A stretch of 64,000 bases of DNA. It comes from Daucus carota subsp. sativus (lineage: Eukaryota; Streptophyta; Magnoliopsida; Apiales; Apiaceae). Position numbers and translations under genes: made by a program. The notes beneath the pieces were generated by a model. That model was given only the letters and a program-made list of their open reading frames with translations. It did not search any database and was not told where the DNA came from. The first letter of the stretch is position 1. Every line of letters begins with the position of its first letter. The stretch is taken from NCBI RefSeq assembly GCF_001625215.2, contig NC_030383.2:53812380-53876379 (forward strand), written 5' to 3'. This document shows positions 51,962 to 64,000 of this stretch, in pieces.

Positions 51962-54900
51962 TTATCTACTTCGCTTAGGTGATATATCAGCAGACCGAGA
52001 TCTAGATCCAGAAGGTGATCTTATAGCACGTCCAGGAGAAGACTTCCAATGTGCTCCTGCTCCATCAGACTCGTATGCAGGTCTCCTGCAATAGATTAAA
52101 AAGAATTTCTGACATATATACATAACAATATAACGCAACTGATTAATATTGCTATACAAAGTTACTTAACCAAAAAGCCTTTCAGGTACCTAGACCAATA
52201 TAATCCAAAGTTTATCACAACCTAATTATTACAACTACATACTGTTTACATCAACAAGAAGTTGGAGTTTCACGGTGTAGTTATATAAAGTAAAACAGCT
52301 ATCTTAACTCCTCAGATTGTGCCAAACTTTCTAATCATGATCCCATACATTTTTAAAAACTACAGGGGCTAAATCCATACCAAATCAACCTGTAAAGCTA
52401 AAAAAACTTAAGTTCTCAACCTCCTCTACAATCTTATTCAAGTGTTTCACTCTGTATGGCTAAAAGCATATTTTATAAACCAAGAAGGCATTTTACAGGT
52501 AAAATAACGATGTGACAGTTGGACTCCTGACCTGATACTTTTTACGACCCCGCAGAAATATGATTAAAAGTTTCACATATTTTACTTTATGGAGTATGCA
52601 TCATGTAGTAAAAAAAAAATTAAAGAAATAAGCGTCATTAATTCATGTAAGCAAATTCAGCATATAATGCGGAGATGATTCCACTTACTCAGCATATTCC
52701 TTGTCATTTCGATCTGCTGCATCATTTCTGCTGATGGGAGAATATGACCTCCGGGCATGACGACCATCTCCTTCTGGTGGAAGATCCCTGGGTGATCTAG
52801 GATCTTTCCTTCTTTCAGAAGAAAGGGAGTAGTCACTTCGCCGTCTTGGGGCAGGAGAATAGGACCTGAAAACAGCAAGGACAATATTTGAGCAAATCAC
52901 AAGGCAACAACATGTCCCAAAACATGAGGTAATACCTTGAGCGATGTCGACTTCTAGACCCAGTAGGATAACGAGGGGAGCGCGAACGTGAGCGGGACCG
53001 GGAACGACCTGAAGAGTAGTCCATTACATATAAATGATTCAAGTATATAACATAAATAATGATGAGGCGTAAAATTTTGAAATCAATACAATTATTTGCT
53101 TCAACCAAAGTCAGTGAACTTCCAACCTATCTGCAAGAATTTATTAAAATTCCCTAAAAGATGTGTATATTTTACTAAAGATAATGCAACAAAAATTCAT
53201 CTAATACAAATATAAGCTGAAAATGGATCAGTTATACTATTACATAGTAATAACTTGGAACACCATAAACAACTAACCATAATAGGAAGATCTCTGCCCT
53301 TCATAACCCGAGGGTCCTCTACTGAATGTAAATAGGTCACAAATTTTAGAATACTATGAATACAATATGGCCATAAAGTGGTATAATATATATCCACAAC
53401 ACTTTGAGAAAGATATTTTACCTAGTCCTAGTTCTTCTGCGCATATCATCAGGCCTTTTTCGACTCTCAGCAGCAACAACAACAGATATTTCCCTCCCAG
53501 CAAATAATTGTCCGTTCATACGATATTGAGCCTCTGCTGCTTCATAGGGATCCACAAACTGCACAAATGCAAACCCACGAGGCTCCCTGAATAAGAAATT
53601 ACAAAGATTAGAAGGCCAACCTTAGTATTAGATATTATGACCATCTATACAAGAAAACTGAACTAAGTTGACTAAAAAAAGTCTTGGCAGTTGTCATTCC
53701 ATGAGATACCTTCATTTAAATATTAAGTATCAGCTTTACAGCACTTCAACAATGAAGCACATAGACGCTGCTAAAGTACAAATGGCTGACCTTTTTTTCT
53801 ACAGGCAACATCAAAAGATGCAAAGGACTTGAAATTCTTCACAAGCTTGAAAAAATTTGAAGCACTTGAAATCAACATCATCCCAAACTTATAAATTCTC
53901 CATATGTTGTCTTCAGGTGGGCAACAATCAATCTTCTTTCTTATAAATCAATCTCCTCAATTACTGATTTGTATATATTATACATTATTCTCTTCACATA
54001 CGCATATTCCTCACTTGGAAGATTACTTTACCAGTCTTGGGGAACAATAATCTTAAACAATCATATAACAGTACGCCTTCATCAAATGTGGGGCTTGGAC
54101 TTGTTAAAACTTCAAACCAATACCCCCTGACAAACCAGTTCAAAACATAACTTACTAAGACAAAAAGTGAACCTCATAGATAGTTCAAAACCAGACCTAT
54201 AAATTTCCTATATCTCGAGATTCAATAACCAAAACTACTGGATTAAACATGCCCGGGAAAAGGAGGGAGTATTAGTTTAAATACCAAAACTATCAAATTA
54301 AACTCAAAATTCTGTTCTTGCTTGATGTGCACAGGCTGCAAAAATTTCTAGAGTGGCAAAGCAAAACTTGATTGCTAGGTGAAGGCCTTTAAACATATTT
54401 GAAGCTGACATAGATGATACTGATGCATGGATTTTAATTACCAAGGTCCTACATCTAGTGGAACATTCCTGACAGAATAAATAATATATAACAAGAGACC
54501 AAAAAAAGGCAAATATTAAAAGACTTTATGTACAGGAATCAACAGATTTTAAGAACATGCAATCAATACAGATTTTTAAGAGCTCAATAAAAGAAAACAG
54601 CATAAGATAGTTAGGGAGGTGCCAATCTGATAGAACGGCAAGAACACAGCTTCAGTGAATCAGTCAACAATGCCGTGCCTTCCAAGTTACAAGAAGTTTA
54701 GGCAACATGGAGATGATAACTGGATACATCACTCAATTTAAAGATTTTCTGAGGTCGCAACGGACATGTTGATCCTAAATACAATATGAAAAGCATACCC
54801 TGTATAGTAGTCTTTGGGAAGATATACATCTCTAACTACTCCATATCTTTCAAATGGAACTCGAAGTTCCTCTGGCCTGCAGATGAGAGGAAACATAAAT

Positions 54901-55216
54901 GAGACTGTGTTACCCAAGTACAACACGACAATATCAACAACATAAAAAGGTAAGATCATAGCTTAACCAAGATAACTGAAAACAGAACAGACACTACAGG
55001 AGAACATGTTCTGTAAAGCAAAGGTCAAGACAAAAGCATCATCAACCATATTAACCTGCAATCCCGAGGTATATTGCGTACTAAGAGGCTGCCATTGTTC
55101 TGCTCCTGATGCCTTCCACGCTCCCCACCATAACCTCTTCTTGGAGGACTTCTTGGCCGGGCTACATATCCCCTCCTTGGAGGAGAGCTATAACGTGGTG
55201 GACTGTACCTTCTCAT
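51962..55216 (-). CDS. SCL30: SCL30-type serine/arginine-rich splicing factor (273 aa, seven coding exons)
   Basis: Plant SC35-like SR protein that binds pre-mRNA and influences splice-site choice in the nucleus. Coding exons: 55216-55056, 54876-54799, 53586-53422, 53321-53278, 53008-52936, 52865-52689 and 52085-51962, with phases that join exactly. The N-terminal extension MRRYSPPRYSSPPRRGY, rich in Arg/Pro/Ser, is characteristic of the SCL30/SCL33 group. It is followed by one RRM with RNP2 LLVRNI (44-49) and RNP1 RGFAFVQF (83-90), then an RS domain (RSRSRSRSRSPR; SYSPAPRRRS) to the end. Residues SLLVRNIPRDCRPEELR and SESRKRP-like AESRKRPDDM match SCL30 closely. Intron 2 is 1.2 kb and there is a 1.7-kb 5' UTR intron. 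Long introns in SR genes often host autoregulatory alternative splicing, but that is not shown here. Confidence 0.94.
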
Positions 55217-55224
55217 GACTTAAC

Positions 55225-56934
55225 CTTGGCAACAAAACCACCATCTTCTCAGAAAGTAATACATTAACACTAATACATATATTGTATGCATACAAACAAG
55301 AGAATAACCTATAAAACCGTCTTTTATACTACCAAAAAAACAGTGTGATATTCAGCAAGAAAAGAACTTCGTATATATATAACTTATATATTAAAAATAA
55401 TAGGTTAAGACAAACATGTAATGTATATATAGAACACTCATCACTCATGTCATAATACTTTTCACATTACGACTTAATTCTCATCTTAAGAACAAGACCA
55501 TCTTCATCAACCTAAGCTCATAAAAGGATCATCAAAAGTTAGCAGCATCCATGTAAACTTATTAAAGTACATGTTTTGACGTAAAACTGGTCATTTGCAA
55601 TATTGCATTAAACTATTAACATCCATCCTGTCACACTTAGTCAGTCATGTGATTGACTGAGGGCATTATCAGTTTCTAGTGGCTCCTATACTATACATTC
55701 TTTGTTTCTTACCAGTCTTATGACAGCTTACCAAAATTATCCTGAGCTGTTAGACAGTAGTTTGAGCCTTAAAGGCATGACAAAGAATGGCAAACTTTCC
55801 AGTCACCAAAACACTGAAAACACCATACCCACTCTACGAAAACAACATTACCATTTTCTTGACCAAAAAAAAAAAAAAACAATATAATATCTTTCAGAAG
55901 AAATTTTGAAATTTCGTTGTTTTCCTTGCCAGCTACTAGTTATAATACCACAAGAAATCTCAAGCGCCCAATTTCAAAGAAAAAGTAATTATAAAGACCG
56001 CATTCCTTAGAAAAACCAGAAATTAATTATGCTTTCCAACACAATCTAATACTTACTAAAACTACTAGGTTAAGCCTAAGAGGAATCCTTCAAACCTGCC
56101 CTCTTCCAAAAAGTTAACATTCTTTCAATTCTAAAGGAACAAGAATTTTAAACACGATCCCATGTCATGCAAAGAGAAGTAGATATCCAAGCAGCAACCA
56201 GGGCAGAACCCCCAAAAACTTAAAAGCAATAAATTATATAATTGACGAAAAGTGCATAAACCCAAGGATCAACTGTCATAAATGGATAAAAGCATTGTCA
56301 GAAGAAAAAAAAAAAGGAAAAAAAACTTTTATTAAGTGATTTTTAAAATTATTGAGAGTTTTGGGCTCATTATCAGCATACAATGCATGACATGCAAATG
56401 TTTTATAGCCTTAAGAGTTGGGCACAGCAAAATGCAGTATCAAAATCCAGTATCCTACATGCAAATATAGCCTTGTAACCAATTCAAACTCCGCCAACAC
56501 TAATTTCAGTACTTCATATCTTCCGTAATAATATACTAAGTTGCAAGCATATGAATTCAAATAATGTGCTTATAACTGCCCATCATCACAACTAATATTC
56601 CAATTAACAATCCAATTGTCCATATACATCTTTCAATATATCAAATTCAACATCTCAAGTAAAAATCAAAACTCCAAGAAAACTTAAACTGATGAATCTT
56701 GCTAAAAGCATAAACCCCTAAATTAAAAACCCAGAAACATAATGAAGCCTGGAATCACTACAATTAAAGATTCAAACAATCTATTCAAAAGTATCAAACT
56801 TTATCACTAGTAAATAAAGTGATGAATCTTGCTGCATTAAACCCTAAATTAAATACCCTTAACAAGAAGAAATTATCTGAACCAATTGAAACAAGATTAT
56901 ATGGGTATCTACATATATACGGTGTAAGTTTTAC
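55225..56934 (-). other. 5' UTR intron of the SCL30-type gene
   Basis: The donor GTAAAA at 56934 follows CTCTCTGCTATCAG, and the acceptor CCAAG at 55226-55225 lies 8 bp before the start codon. The 1,710-bp interval has no coding frame with motifs. It is inferred from splice signals only; a transcription start beyond 56980 is likely. Confidence 0.6.
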
Positions 56935-56999
56935 CTGATAGCAGAGAGTTGAGAGAATTCTTGACAGATCTGTATCGTAACAATTGTATACCCAGGTTT

Positions 57000-57760
57000 T
57001 GGTTGTACTTGGTACAAAAGAAGTTTTTAAAGGAGTTGACCGGTTTAATTTGTCGTTTGACTTATAAATTTAGTTCTCACTATAACCGTAACGTCCTGTT
57101 TATTCAAATGTATGAGAGTAAACTATTAATGAGGTCGACTAAATTGACTAAAATAAAATAAAACAGATAAAGAATTGTATTCTGTGAATTAGTTATATAA
57201 ATTAAATGTTTTTCATAAATAATGAATATTACGTTAAATATTAGAAATACAATTTTTCATTTTAATCTAGAATCAAGTTCATAGAGTCCTCGTTTCATCG
57301 GAGTATTGGAATACGCATATGTTCTACAAGTAAATATAGTTTAAAATATTAAATATATATATTTTTTAAATTGATGTTCTACGGAGAGATTTTGGGATTA
57401 TTTTCTTGAATGATGTCCACAAAGAGATTTTGGGAGAATTGATTATTTAATATGATATCAGATATTAGTCTCAGAGACTCAAGTTCGATGTTACAAAACC
57501 TTGATAGAATTAACCATTACTTATATATGTTTTATTCGCACTCGGTCTCCCTTTTTTTTAGTCATTACCAGAATAACTACTTGGAAATGCAACGCCACAT
57601 GAACAAATTTGTTGAAAAAAGAGTATGAGAAAACTAGCGGTAGATCTTACTATAGTCGTTTCTGTTTATTGTTTGTATATTTTCTGGTGAAGTAGAGGTA
57701 AATTCTTAGTTGAAAGTCTATTGAAGAGCGCCATATCTGAACTAAAGACTTTGTATGTTG
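57000..57760. other. Promoter side of the SCL30-type gene, then gene-free DNA
   Basis: The first few hundred bases should include the SCL30 promoter. No other feature is recognised. Confidence 0.4.
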
Positions 57761-58154
57761 GAGCAACTCCAACCATTAAAAACCTTTAGCTAAAATGTGA
57801 CGTGGCATATTATAAATAAAAAAATTTAGCCAACAGCTCGAAAACTCATACTCCAACCATATCGAGCTGTTATCTATAATTTTAGCCAACCTCCTATGGA
57901 TGGCTAAATTTGTCGAATCTCTACAGTTCTGTAAAAAATCTATAGGAAGATTGCACATCATTTATTACCATATTGAACTGATATATTCTATTTTAACAAT
58001 CTAAAATATTAATAACATATTATTTTTAAATTATAGTCAACCAATATAGCCAATACCATTGAAGCAAAATATCTTACAGGTTCAACAAATTTTACATAAT
58101 GTCTTACAGATCACATTTAGCCAACGATTATAGCCAACGTCGTTGGAGATGCTC
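57761..58154. mobile_element. Tourist-like MITE, copy 3
   Basis: It begins GAGCAACTCCAACC and ends GTTGGAGATGCTC followed by TTA. The interior is closely related to the copy at 33427-33820 (shared CATTTATTACCATATTGAAC, ATTTTACATAATGTCTTACA, AACGATTATAGCCAAC). Non-coding. Confidence 0.78.
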
Positions 58155-58370
58155 TTATGGACGTATCTTTCTACGCAGAATTGTATTCTAGTGGATACAT
58201 GCTTTTATGCTAATAAGTAATAACAGGTAGATGTTTAGATGGCCCTGTCAGAACCTTGTTTGCTTTGAAAAGTGTAGATTCCCATGAACTTGAAAATTTT
58301 AGAGCATGTTTGTAATATAAATTTTGTGGAAAAAAATTATCTTTTGCTATACTATAGTCTATAGATTTGT

Positions 58371-61034
58371 TTACATGGGCACCAAGTAACGAAATTCTGA
58401 GGCATAAGGCTGGATTTCAACCTTTTTTGTTACAGGAAATTTTGTTTCACTCTTGAGGCATTCCCCTACCAACCCTTTTACTGAAGCAGACTGAGGCAAC
58501 TGGCTGTAAATCCACTCTAGAAGCGATTCCATGTCATCCGCAAAATCCCTCATGTGCCATTGGAGAAGCTTTGGCACCATTATCTTCTTCTTGCTTGTAA
58601 CTCCTACAGAAGCTTCTAGGTACTCCTGTCTCGCTCTCCACAATTCATTAACAACTTCATCCCCCGTGTAAACCCTTAACTGAACGGTTAAATGCATTAG
58701 GCCTCGGTATGTAATACATAATAAACAAGATTGTGGGAATATGAAAGAGTGAAGTGCTCTGTAGTTGTCTACTTACTGCTGGTGAAGACCAGCTGCCTCT
58801 ACACAGAGCAAATGTAACGTTAGGTTCAGGGTATTTTAATCCGTAGGCATGACGTACCAGTGTTTCCTTCTCATCTGTTGGGCTCTATCAATTCCAATAA
58901 AAAATAATAATCAGATATCATATGTATTCATAAGTTTGAGTTGCTGAATATGTTCTCACTCACATGGACTGAATCAGATGGATGCCGGAGAATGAAGTGC
59001 TCAATGGCCAAAGCATTTAGGACAATGCCCCCCACATTTATAGCAGCCTGAGTCCAAAAAATAAAAAGCACCATAAAATTTCAGGTATGGTTTCAAAATA
59101 TAGTGTACTTGCTAGTGGTTCTCTCCAGTATAATTAGCTGAGTTATTCTAGAAACTAAGATTTCTGGTTTCTCTGCTTTCAGCTTCTCTGACCTATGTGA
59201 TAGTTTCCTAAATAAATGTATGAAATAATGAAATATGAGAATTGGTTTATATGCTAGAGGTAGTCTACCTTGTTCATCAGCGTTAGAAGTTTCTCATGTG
59301 TCGAAGGTAAGCCATGTTGAAGATATGCCTGCATTAGAAGCAATATCTTACACAAGATCCATGGTTACATATAATGTTCTACTTATGCATATCAAATATA
59401 TCTTACTGTACATGCATTATGCTGGCATTGTAGATGTTGATCCAGAATGCTAACTTCTGCTGGTATGTCAAAAAAGTTAAGTCTACGTTGCAGAGTTTAT
59501 GCATCAAAAACCTGAGAGAGAGAAATTTCTATTAGTACTTGCATATACATATTACCAGCACATGACTAAATATGATAGAAAACATTGGCCTAAAGTTTCT
59601 CCGACCTCAATTTTTTCATAGCTGTATAACATTCAGAAATGCAGTTGGTCGCCAGAGAATTGCTTGTTATCTGGATGAAATTTTTGTACGGACCATAGCT
59701 GCTTATACTGTCGTCAAAACCTATTAATGTGCCATAAGGTTGAAGATATAATGTGTCATCATCAAACGGAAATGTAGGCACTATACAATTGAAGGAAATT
59801 TTTGAGAAGCCTTTTGAGTTCATACAGGATAAGGAATGCTTAGGGATCATAGAAGATCCTCCACTACCTAGTGTATCCTGGTTTAGCTTGATATATATGC
59901 CTATCAAGCACTTAATAAGTTCTTCAGAGAGCACATTTGGTTTCTCACTACTAATCTCTTCTTCTAAAAGACTATTCTCAAGAGATCTTGAACTCTCGGT
60001 GATATAACCTGCTAGACAAGTGGAATAATCATATTTTGAGAAATTAACTACAATACTATATAACCTTTGAAGGAGGCATAATCTTAGAAATTTACCGTTG
60101 GACATTGTTAATGACATGCTCCGGATATCCTTGGATGAGCGGAGGAATTCCCTCCTTTCTTTTGAAGTTCTATGATTTCTGTAATCACTGTAGCTTTGTA
60201 ATCTGGTTGGTGAACCAAATTTTCTGAATTCCATTCTCTCCGCCTCTCTGCCAAGTAAATGTTTACGCTTCTCCTTACTCAATTGTGGCTGCAGCTCTAA
60301 TAATTGCAACCCCTCACCAAGCTGAGTTTGTTGCCTCTCCCGATACAAACTCAACTTAAGCTCATCAACTTTCCTCTCAAGCAACGTAATCTCTTCTTCC
60401 ACAGCAGCCAGTTCTGCTAGAAGTCCCTGGACCTGAAACAACAAAAAAGTTAAAAATGTGGCAGAAGCATGGGCCAATTATATGGTCTATATATTCTGGT
60501 TTACTAGAAAATTGCTGTAACAGAAACATAAAAGTTTTCCAAGTAGAAAGGATCCTCTGTAGCTCCTAGTTAGAGAAACTTTGCTGGACTACAAAGAGAC
60601 TTTCAGAAAGAAAAAGAAAAGAAAGAATGAAATCTACGAAGGGGCAATTGCAAAATTTCTTGGAGTCATTGCTTGGAATTGTATTATAGTTTTGTAACAG
60701 AGGGAGTAATATAAGCCAAAGCCAGGACAAAGAAGCCACAGACTTAATATAGACCTGAAGCGGAAGCACGGGAGAGAGACATGGACAAGACTGGACAGGA
60801 CCTTGCAATGCACATTGCAGAATCTTGTTAAGCTTCAGCTCCCTATCCAATTCTCCTTCCAGTTTATCCACCTGTATGGACATACTCGTATAGTGTGAGA
60901 TCCGTGCAAAAAAAGTTCAAGAAAAACCACTGTAATAGATTGAAGGAAAGTGAGTCACACAGCACCTCCTCCTCCAGATGAGCTCTCTTCTGTTTTTCTT
61001 CTGTTGGTTGCATTAGCAAGTCTTCGAATTTCAT
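58371..61034 (-). CDS. MIP1-type leucine-zipper and DUF547 protein (528 aa, nine exons)
   Basis: Member of the plant family with an N-terminal 'ternary complex factor MIP1' leucine zipper and a C-terminal DUF547 domain; biochemical role largely unknown. Exons: 61034-60966, 60871-60755, 60432-60096, 60008-59606, 59511-59412, 59328-59269, 59047-58964, 58884-58777 and 58679-58371. All phases match. Residues 1-110 are a charged coiled coil (EEKQKRAHLEEEVDKLEGEL; LLAELAAVEEEITLLERKV). The middle is Ser-rich and poorly conserved. DUF547 covers about residues 310-460, seen in FLMHKLCNVDLTFLTYQQKL, AFWINIYNA, LQHGLPSTHEKLL and NVGGIVLNALAIEHFILR. A TAA stop lies in frame shortly upstream of the chosen ATG, so the N-terminus is probably complete if exon 1 is first. 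The 87-nt intron at 60095-60009 has no stop in frame. Confidence 0.9.
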
Positions 61035-61957
61035 TTTTCGTGTCAACCTAGACACTAGCGCGGCAAGTTAGGGACAGACAAGTTGCAGAGTCAGGTGAAT
61101 CATGAATGTATGAGAATATAGTTAGTAGGGTAGCTTGTAGAAGACTTTGGATGTAGAATGGAATAGGAGAATTGTTGTGTATTTATTATAAAGATAGTGA
61201 TATACGTGTATAGTATCTAGATGTATGCATGGGCATCAAGTGAAGGTGGTGGTCACCTCACCTGCATATTAAATTGTAACAGGGAGGTGAGGACGTGAAG
61301 CCCATGAACTGTTTAAACATCCAACCGCTGCAAATAACAAGTCTCTTTTGGTGTTTGCCCTCTTAAAGAGACCAAAGTTTGTCCTAGCTGGTTAGTCTGA
61401 TTAACTGTTTTTTCCCACTTAAATTAGCGAGACGGTCCCCAACAAATGATTGTTCTTAACAATCTATACGGGGATTTATATCACGGAAAGGAAAAAAATC
61501 CTAGAGCGGTAACGTTTTTCTGCTATAAAAAACAGTGGATAGTTTGCTGCAGTAATCGCTTGTCAAGGGCCCAGCCCCTTAAATTATTGATCTCACTTCT
61601 ATTAGCACTTTGTTTTGTCAATCTTGAGATATTTGTTCAACTGATTTGATATTGCTTTAGTATATAATTTGCAAACAAGTAAGGGTATTGTTAACATCAT
61701 TAAGATCATATATGGAGGTTGCTATTTGTTAGCTAGAAGACCAAAAACATGCCTTTCTCCGTACAATCATGGGAAGAAATACTTTGACAATTTAAGAAAA
61801 AGAATCTATATTGGAATAAAGTCTAGTTTTCTTGAATTTCCTAACAAATCAGTCAATTACCCCATACAAGTTGAATTTACAACAAAAGAATTTTTCTACA
61901 ATTGAACAACACATTTTACACACTTAAATCCATCAATTTAAATTGCTGGTAAAGAAC
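61035..61957. other. Intergenic, no gene seen
   Basis: Between the divergently spaced but same-strand DUF547 and C2 genes. It should hold the DUF547 promoter and the C2 gene's 3' UTR. A 78-codon plus-strand frame at 61669-61905 has no recognisable motif. Confidence 0.4.
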
Positions 61958-63558
61958 TCAGATCTCACTTTGCCTCCAGCCTCCATATTCTTCTCCACCA
62001 GCTCCCTCTTGTACCTAAAGGTCCAACAGATAAGCGATATGGTTAAGTTTTCCGCCAATATTTTCATCGTCTAGTTGGTATTGTTTTGGAATGTTTAGAA
62101 CACAGTTAATTATGAATTTTTACCTTTGGAGTGAAGGTGATTCCTACTTGAATCTCTCCGCTATAATTTTGGTTGCTGTCAACAACACTATACTTTTGAG
62201 GATGTAGTTGAGCACTTCCATTCTCTACACCTAATGCCAAAAGGTCTTTCAAGTATATCCTACAGAACAACATTAGAATAGTTGATTTAACATACTGAGG
62301 ATAATAGCAGAACAACAAAGATAAAGTTCTACTTTGTCATTTGTTGGTGGGCGCTGTGGAATCGGCTCTGCTAAAACCTTAAGTTATTAGGATGATGACT
62401 GACATGTTAATCGTTATCGCTCAAAACCTGTACTGGGTTTTAGAGCACTGAAAGTTCATCGATTTCATCGGTTTTCCAGAATCTTTTCTTGGTATTCATA
62501 ATTCTTTAGGAATTGTTAGCTATTCAAGATTCTAAGTTGAAACTGTTAAAAATTCAAGTTTTACTGAACCATGTCTAATTTTACCGAACCATGTCTAATT
62601 TTGCAGAATGAAACTTCACTGAATGAGTATATATATTGCAAGGGGCCAAAATATGGTTAATTGTGTAGCTCTAACACTATAAGATATATCCAGGTTTCTA
62701 TGAGTTCTTACGTGGCCTGGCCGAGATGATCATCAGCAGAGAAGGTATCCTTGTCCATCACATTAAGGATGAGCTTGTATTGGTCATTTGCTCCCGGATA
62801 CTCCACCCTAAAATTGAACTTCTCGTCCCACACTGGCTTAGTTCCCTGCCCTGTTTCATGAGACATGAAATACATTAATAAAGAAACTTCACAAACAAAC
62901 ATATACATTTCTTGAAAATGGCGAGCTCCTTGGTATATAGTAATAGAAGTTTTATGCATTAATCTAAAAACAGCTCACAGTAAATACCAGAATTTTGTAA
63001 TAAATTCTCTACTCAAATACTAGCTTTAATCGCCTAAGATTTTACATAAGTACTTATTCATCAAGTTCGTGTGTGGGAAATCTGAGTGCCTACTTTCCGT
63101 TATCTGAGTCTGCATAAACTATAAACCAAAGAGGTAACCTTCTTGCATCCCCCAAACTGCTATCTCATCCCAACTTACACCAATCCAAACCAAGGCCGCG
63201 CCTAGGGCACCAATTTTAGAAATGTTAAACCTTCTAGTTTGTAACAATTCCACCCTCTTCAACATCTATTCACAAGATTTTGAGCTCTTGAACTATAGTT
63301 ACAAGGCCGAAATTCAGTAGACAGCTTTAATCAGAAGATCTAAACAATCATATTACTTCTATCAACACACCTCTCTTAACCAGCAAACTCAATGTTAATA
63401 AAAATTAACTGTACTTTTTCCGATGTTTCGCCTATAAAACCTGTGAAATACACAATTGTATCCTTCCTAAATGTGTTGTTAGAACATACCTCTGGCTACA
63501 CTGCTCTTCCGTTCCTGAGTTCTGTATTGTAATACAACATAGGGATCAATTCCCCCAC
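61958..63558 (-). CDS. Small C2-domain protein, ERG3-like, partial (5' exon outside window)
   Basis: A small single-C2-domain protein like plant elicitor-responsive ERG3/phloem 16-kDa proteins, which bind phospholipid in a calcium-dependent way. Exons seen: 63558-63490, 62850-62712, 62259-62124 and 62014-61958, phase-matched. The encoded segments read GGIDPYVVLQYRTQERKSSV, GQGTKPVWDEKFNFRVEYPG, LILNVMDKDTFSADDHLGQAT, IYLKDLLALGVENGSAQLHP and GEIQVGITFTPK, then the short tail EEYGGWRQSEI. DPYV, W-E/D-E-F and MDKD are conserved C2 positions, including likely calcium-binding Asp residues. The N-terminal exon (usually starting M-x-x-GTLEV) is not present up to position 64000 and must lie further right. 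About 133 residues are encoded here. Confidence 0.85.
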
Positions 63559-63559
63559 C

Positions 63560-64000
63560 TACATGTAAGTATCTTGTAGTTAGATTTCTAACAATCACAT
63601 AAACAGATCAGAAGACGGTTAATTACTACTGTATTACAAGTTACAACTAATGCCTATGGTAAAGAAATGAACCATACGAAATTAAATATAACTCGAATCC
63701 AAGATCATAATCCATTTACCAGAAAACGTATAGATAACAATCTGACAAGTACTATATCCCAAAAATTTTATTTCTGCTAAAATTTGCATTAACAAAAAGC
63801 CTAAACTCTAAAGTTTATGCGTAGAAGAGGTCGAGGTTCAAAATTTTAGGGGTTGCAAATATGTGTGTGAGAATTTAGGTCGAGGTTCAAAGTTTTAGCC
63901 CTTGCAAATATGCCCGTGAAAATTTAAATTATATTTTACAGAGGTCAAGGTTTAAAGTTTTTAACAGATGTAAACGTGTCGCGTATCACGTAAATTACGG
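63560..64000. other. Intron 1 of the C2 gene, with imperfect short repeats
   Basis: Non-coding. GGTCGAGGTTCAAA...TTGCAAATATG is repeated at about 63828, 63880 and, degenerate, 63951. It presumably lies inside the first intron of the C2 gene. Confidence 0.5.

Noticed and set aside
61669..61905. A 78-codon plus-strand frame between the DUF547 and C2 genes
   Set aside because: No recognisable domain, no splice or promoter context, and AT-rich codon use unlike neighbouring genes.

Overview
The window is nuclear DNA of a flowering plant. Its genes have many GT-AG introns, its intergenic DNA is AT-rich, and it carries plant-type Helitrons, Stowaway, Tourist and hAT MITEs, tRNA-derived SINEs and gypsy-type retrotransposon debris. 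The gene set (HAC-type acetyltransferase, cytosolic TPI, RLCK-VII kinase, SCL30-type splicing factor, DUF547 and C2 proteins) is eudicot-like. Two near-identical divergent FAD2-like (acetylenase-type) genes point to a polyacetylene-making lineage such as Apiaceae; that lineage call is inference.

Layout: 0-8 kb, a CBP/p300-like histone acetyltransferase gene on the minus strand, its body a single 4-kb exon. 8-25.5 kb, a gene-free block packed with mobile DNA: a tandem-dimer Helitron, a possible LTR, MITEs, a gag remnant, a TIR element with a perfect target duplication, a giant fold-back element and three more Helitron copies. 25.7-29.8 kb, cytosolic triosephosphate isomerase in nine exons (254 aa), with a Stowaway MITE ending 3 bp before its TATA box. 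30-36 kb, intergenic DNA with MITEs and a complete SINE. 36.2-39.0 kb, a myristoylated receptor-like cytoplasmic kinase (369 aa, six exons). 41.6-42.8 kb, a long-TIR Pack-MULE-like element with a stolen CCCH zinc-finger gene fragment. 43.0-49.5 kb, two convergent FAD2-like genes that differ at five residues, separated by MITEs and satellite-like repeats. 52-57 kb, SCL30-type SR splicing factor (273 aa, minus strand). 58.4-61.0 kb, MIP1-leucine-zipper/DUF547 protein (528 aa, minus strand). 62-63.6 kb, the 3' part of a small C2-domain protein gene that runs off the right edge.

The genes do not form a pathway cluster; apart from the FAD2-like pair they are unrelated neighbours. The most informative features concern genome dynamics: the inverted acetylenase-type pair with copied promoters, the gene-fragment-carrying TIR element just upstream of one of them, the 1.4-kb palindrome, the dimeric Helitron, and triplication of an exon/intron boundary in the acetyltransferase gene. 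All exon models were built by hand from splice signals, reading phase and family knowledge; no alignment or expression data were used.
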